From Candidatus Eisenbacteria bacterium (GTDB taxonomy: Bacteria > Eisenbacteria > RBG-16-71-46): a DNA stretch of 34,819 nucleotides. The stretch's first letter is position 1; each line of letters opens with the position of its first letter. The translations under genes were made by a program, and so were the position numbers. Under the pieces are notes generated by a model. It ran no database searches. It was not told the origin of the DNA and worked only from the letters and a program-made list of their open reading frames with translations. This document shows positions 31,812-34,819 of this stretch, in pieces. The stretch covers positions 1 through 34,819 of the forward strand of contig DASTBI010000258.1 of NCBI GenBank assembly GCA_035712145.1. The letters are read 5' to 3'.

Positions 31812-32891
31812 CTATGCCGCCGCCCGCATGACCTTCGCGAGCATGCCTTCCAGCTCCTGACGATCCGTGCTGAAGTTGAGGGCGTGTTCCGCGGTCAGCG
31901 CCTTGTCGAGCACCGCCTGCAACAGCGCCTGGTTCATGGTCTGCATCCCGAACTTCTGGCCGACCTGCATCAGGCTGTAGATCTGATGGGTCTTGCCATC
32001 GCGGATGACGGCCTTCACCGCCGGCGTGCAAACCAGCACCTCGGCGACCATGACGCGGCCCGCGCCGCGGCTCCGCGGCACCAGCTGCTGGGTCACCACC
32101 CCTTCCAGCGTGAACGCGAGCTGGCTGAAGATCTGGGAGCGCTGATCGGATGGAAACGCGTCGGCGATGCGGTTCACGGCCTCGTAGGCCGAGTTGGTGT
32201 GGAGCGTCGCGAACACCAGGTGGCCGGTCTCGGCGATCGTGATCGCCGCACCGATCGTCTCGAGGTCGCGCATCTCACCGATCAAGATGATGTCGGGATC
32301 CTGCCGCAGCACGTACTTGAGGGCGGTCGGGAAGGTATTGGTGTCGGCCCCCACCTCCCGCTGGTTCACGATGCCCTTCTTGTGCTGGTGCACGTACTCG
32401 ATCGGATCCTCGATCGTGATGATGTGCGACTGCCGGGTGGAGTTGATGCGATCGATCATCGACGCCAGCGTGGTGCTCTTGCCGCTTCCCGTCGGCCCGG
32501 TGACCAGCACCAGCCCGCGATGGCGATGGGTGAACTCCTTGACCACCGGCGGCAGGCCGAGCTTCTCCATCGGCAGGATCTCGTAGGGGATCTGGCGCAC
32601 CGCGGCGGTGACCACGCCGCGCTGGAGGAAGACGTTGGCGCGGAAGCGGGCCATGTTGCGGATGCCGAACGAGAAGTCGAGCTCACGCGTCGTCTCGAAG
32701 CGCTTCCGCTGCTCGTCGGACATCACGCTGTAGGCAAGCGATGCGGTCGTTTCCGGGGTCAGCACGTCGTATTCCGCCGCCGGCACCAGCTGTCCGTCGA
32801 TCCGGAACTCGGGAGGCACGCCGGCCGTCAGATGGAGATCTGACGCCTTCTTTTGAATCATCTCTTCGAGCAGCTGACGCAGCGTGATCAC
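31812..32891 (-). CDS. pilT: PilT retraction ATPase
   Basis: The 359-residue hexameric ATPase powers pilus retraction and twitching. It shows Walker A GPTGSGKSTT (K138), the Asp box ITIEDPIEYVH, Walker B IILIGEMRD, the His box GHLVFATLHTN and, in place of AIRNLIRE, VKAVIRDGKTHQI. The start is GTG 32891 with AAGGAG 9 bases upstream. It lies 38 bases after pilB. Its presence predicts retractile pili, relevant for motility and DNA uptake. Confidence 0.96.
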   Translation of the reverse strand: MITLRQLLEEMIQKKASDLHLTAGVPPEFRIDGQLVPAAEYDVLTPETTASLAYSVMSDEQRKRFETTRELDFSFGIRNMARFRANVFLQRGVVTAAVRQIPYEILPMEKLGLPPVVKEFTHRHRGLVLVTGPTGSGKSTTLASMIDRINSTRQSHIITIEDPIEYVHQHKKGIVNQREVGADTNTFPTALKYVLRQDPDIILIGEMRDLETIGAAITIAETGHLVFATLHTNSAYEAVNRIADAFPSDQRSQIFSQLAFTLEGVVTQQLVPRSRGAGRVMVAEVLVCTPAVKAVIRDGKTHQIYSLMQVGQKFGMQTMNQALLQAVLDKALTAEHALNFSTDRQELEGMLAKVMRAAA

Positions 32892-32929
32892 GACGTGTCT
32901 CTCCTTGTCTTCGACGCCCCGCAGGGCTC

Positions 32930-34630
32930 CTACAGCTTGTCGGCGGCGGTTTCCTTCAGGATCTCTTCCACCGTCGTGATTCCGCGCTTGAGCTTTTCCA
33001 GCCCGTCGCGCCGGAGCGTGAGCATCCCTTCTCCAATCGCGGTCTTCTTGATTTCCCCCGCCGAAGCTCTCTCCAGGACCAGGTCACGGAGCCTCGGCGT
33101 CATGGTCATCACTTCGTAGACGCCCTGCCGGCCGCGGTAGCCGGTATTGCTGCAATCCACGCAACCCACGTTCTGGAAGAAGGTCGCGCCTTCGGCATCC
33201 TTCGCGTCGAGCTGCAGCTCGCTCAGCACTTCTTCGTTGAGCGTCGTGGGCTTCCGGCAGTTGGGACACACGCGGCGCACCAGGCGCTGGGCGAGGATGA
33301 GGTTCACCGACGAAGCGACGAGGAACGGCTCGATCCCCATGTCGATCATTCGGCCGATCGCGCTGGGCGCGTCGTTGGTGTGGAGCGTCGAGAGCACCAG
33401 GTGGCCGGTGAGCGCCGCCTTGACCGCGATCGACGCGGTGTCGAGATCACGGATCTCGCCGACCATGATGATGTTGGGGTCCTGCCGCAGAAACGCCTTG
33501 AGGGCCGCCGCGAAGCTCAGGCCGACGTCGTCGTTGACCAGCACCTGGTTGATGCCGTCGAGGTTGTACTCGACCGGATCCTCGGCGGTCATGACGTTGA
33601 CTTCGGGGGTATTGATCCGCGACAGCGCCGAGTAGAGCGTGGTCGTCTTGCCCGATCCCGTCGGGCCGGTGACCAGGACCATGCCGTATGGATTGGCGAC
33701 CGCGGCGGTGAACTCCTTGAACGAGCGCGGCTCGAACCCGAGCTTGGCGAGATCGATGTTGAGATTGCTCTTGTCGAGAATACGCATCACGATCTTCTCG
33801 CCGAAGATGGTGGGCAAGCTCGATACGCGAAGGTCGATGTTCTTGTTGAACATGCGAAGCCGGATACGGCCGTCTTGCGGAATGCGCCGCTCCGCGATGT
33901 CGAGCTCGGCCATGATCTTGAGGCGCGAGATCATGGCCAACTTCATGCGAACGGGAGGGCTCATCATCTCGTAGAGCTCGCCGTCGATGCGGAATCGTAC
34001 CCGGACAGACTTTTCGAACGGCTCCACGTGAATGTCGCTCGCTCCCTTGCGGATCGCGTCGGCGAGAAGCGAGTTCACGAGCTTCACTACCGGCGCTTCG
34101 TCGCCGGTGATCTCGCCCAGATTCACGCCGCCCGAATCGTCGTCTCCCGTATCCACGAGCTCCACGTCTTCGTGGAACTCCTTCATGAGGTCGGACAGGG
34201 ACCCAGCGGAATCATAGAAGCGATCGATGGCCTTCTTGATCGAGGTCTCGGAGGCGACCCGTGTCTCGACCTCGCAGCCGGTGATGAATTTGATGTCGTC
34301 GATTGCGAAGATGTTCCCCGGATTCGCCATGACCACGGTGAGATGGCGCCCATTCCGCTTGAGCGGTATGACTTGGAACTTGTTCGCCACATCGGCGGGG
34401 ATGAGACGGATCACCGCCGGATCCACTTCCTGGGCGGCGATTTCCACGAACGGAACGCCATAAAGCTTGCTCAGGAATTCCTGGAAGTCTTTTTCCCCGA
34501 TCGCCCCCAGCTTGACCAGATTGCTGGAGATGGATCCTCCGCCGGTCTTCTGGAGCCGCTGCGCATCGACGATCTGCTGCTCGTTAACGAGCTTGGCTTC
34601 GAGCAGACGTTGGACGACGGTGTCCTGCAC
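32930..34630 (-). CDS. pilB: PilB extension ATPase
   Basis: The 566-residue motor starts at GTG 34630, preferred because GGGAGG lies 6 bases upstream; ATG 34666 would add a non-conserved tail and cover that site. An MshEN-type N-terminal domain (LLEAKLVNEQQIVDAQRLQK, then LSKLYGVPFVEI) may bind c-di-GMP as in MshE; this is inference. The GspE core has ASDIHVEP, Walker A GPTGSGKTTT (K328), AEDPVEYN, Walker B IIMVGEIRD and the zinc-binding pair CPNC...CVDC. It drives pilin polymerisation. First gene of the pilus locus within the window. Confidence 0.96.
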   Translation of the reverse strand: MQDTVVQRLLEAKLVNEQQIVDAQRLQKTGGGSISSNLVKLGAIGEKDFQEFLSKLYGVPFVEIAAQEVDPAVIRLIPADVANKFQVIPLKRNGRHLTVVMANPGNIFAIDDIKFITGCEVETRVASETSIKKAIDRFYDSAGSLSDLMKEFHEDVELVDTGDDDSGGVNLGEITGDEAPVVKLVNSLLADAIRKGASDIHVEPFEKSVRVRFRIDGELYEMMSPPVRMKLAMISRLKIMAELDIAERRIPQDGRIRLRMFNKNIDLRVSSLPTIFGEKIVMRILDKSNLNIDLAKLGFEPRSFKEFTAAVANPYGMVLVTGPTGSGKTTTLYSALSRINTPEVNVMTAEDPVEYNLDGINQVLVNDDVGLSFAAALKAFLRQDPNIIMVGEIRDLDTASIAVKAALTGHLVLSTLHTNDAPSAIGRMIDMGIEPFLVASSVNLILAQRLVRRVCPNCRKPTTLNEEVLSELQLDAKDAEGATFFQNVGCVDCSNTGYRGRQGVYEVMTMTPRLRDLVLERASAGEIKKTAIGEGMLTLRRDGLEKLKRGITTVEEILKETAADKL

Positions 34631-34819
34631 GAGATCCCTCCCCGACCGGCGGCATGGGGATGCCACCGGGCAGAATGCCGCTCCCTAAACTGCCAATTGC
34701 AAATCTAGGTATCGTTCGGCGACGCGGGACCTTGAAAGCGCAAAGCACGCGAGGCGTCACGCATCGGGTTGCGTGGGCCGGGTGACCCAAGAACCACGAA
34801 TCGGCTCATGTCAGCCGTT
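34631..34819. other. region upstream of pilB, no gene seen
   Basis: This 189-base stretch must hold the pilB promoter unless transcription enters from beyond the window. I find no convincing -35/-10 or sigma-54 box. A 9-base palindrome GGGTGACCC near 34781-34789 is the only small dyad noted. Confidence 0.5.

Noticed and set aside
34651-34665. Sigma-54-like TGGCATCCCCATGCC before pilB
   Set aside because: The GC of the -12 box is shifted by one base, and the site is only about 20 bases from the GTG start, leaving too little leader.
1-34819. Insertion sequences, prophage genes, CRISPR arrays, rRNA genes
   Set aside because: No transposase or integrase motif, no regularly spaced direct repeats and no rRNA sequence were seen on either strand; the only mobile-element-relevant item is the partial tRNA at the edge, with no attachment-site copy found.

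Overview
The window is high-GC, gene-dense bacterial chromosome. It looks Gram-negative: it has a lipid A-type acyltransferase, LolA/LolB-like lipoprotein factors, lipoproteins and a secretin. No marker here fixes the taxon. The order of the pilus genes (pilB-T-C-S-R-A, an ABC transporter module, then pilM-N-O-P-Q) is the one known from Myxococcus, so a deltaproteobacterium-like or FCB-like uncultured lineage such as Eisenbacteria is my guess, not a demonstrated assignment.

Layout. (1) 1-3850: the 5' end of a tRNA at the left edge, a DUF4382 lipoprotein, a small repeat-containing membrane protein, and a large GAF-GAF-histidine-kinase-like protein that lacks its phospho-acceptor histidine and sits behind a sigma-54-type promoter. 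(2) 3885-7965 (+): DUF3467 protein, GH57 glycogen branching enzyme and oligopeptidase B, tightly packed. (3) 7937-18301 (-): one long housekeeping gene train, mostly with 4-bp ATGA overlaps: aroK, lolB-like, lolA-like, rsmD, coaD, pta, fmdB-type zinc ribbon, an aconitase-fold protein without its catalytic equipment, obgE, a HEAT-repeat protein, dprA, lpxL-type acyltransferase and a YbgC-type thioesterase. (4) 18384-34630 (-): an almost complete type IVa pilus locus: pilB, pilT, pilC, pilS, pilR, two tandem pilins, an ABC ATPase/permease/TPR trio like PilH/PilI/PilG, then pilM, pilN, pilO, pilP and pilQ. No pilD, minor pilins or pilY1 lie in the window.

How it works together. PilB/PilT drive extension and retraction on the PilC platform. 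PilMNOP link the inner membrane to the PilQ secretin. PilS/PilR are a membrane kinase and an NtrC-type sigma-54 activator. Both pilin genes carry sigma-54 promoter matches (one full, one with a single mismatch), and a third single-mismatch match precedes the kinase-like gene about 23 kb away from the pilins, suggesting one PilR or sigma-54 regulon. DprA next to a retractile pilus is compatible with natural transformation.

The most unusual items are the aconitase-like pseudoenzyme (11893-13821), the histidine-kinase-like pseudokinase with its own sigma-54 promoter (1791-3710), and a PilP with a roughly 260-residue repetitive linker paired with a minimal 441-residue PilQ. Stretches between genes of 190-260 bases (1001-1246, 3660-3884, 23233-23459, 26558-26800, 27242-27500, 34631-34819) are described in their entries; no gene-free stretch exceeds 300 bases.
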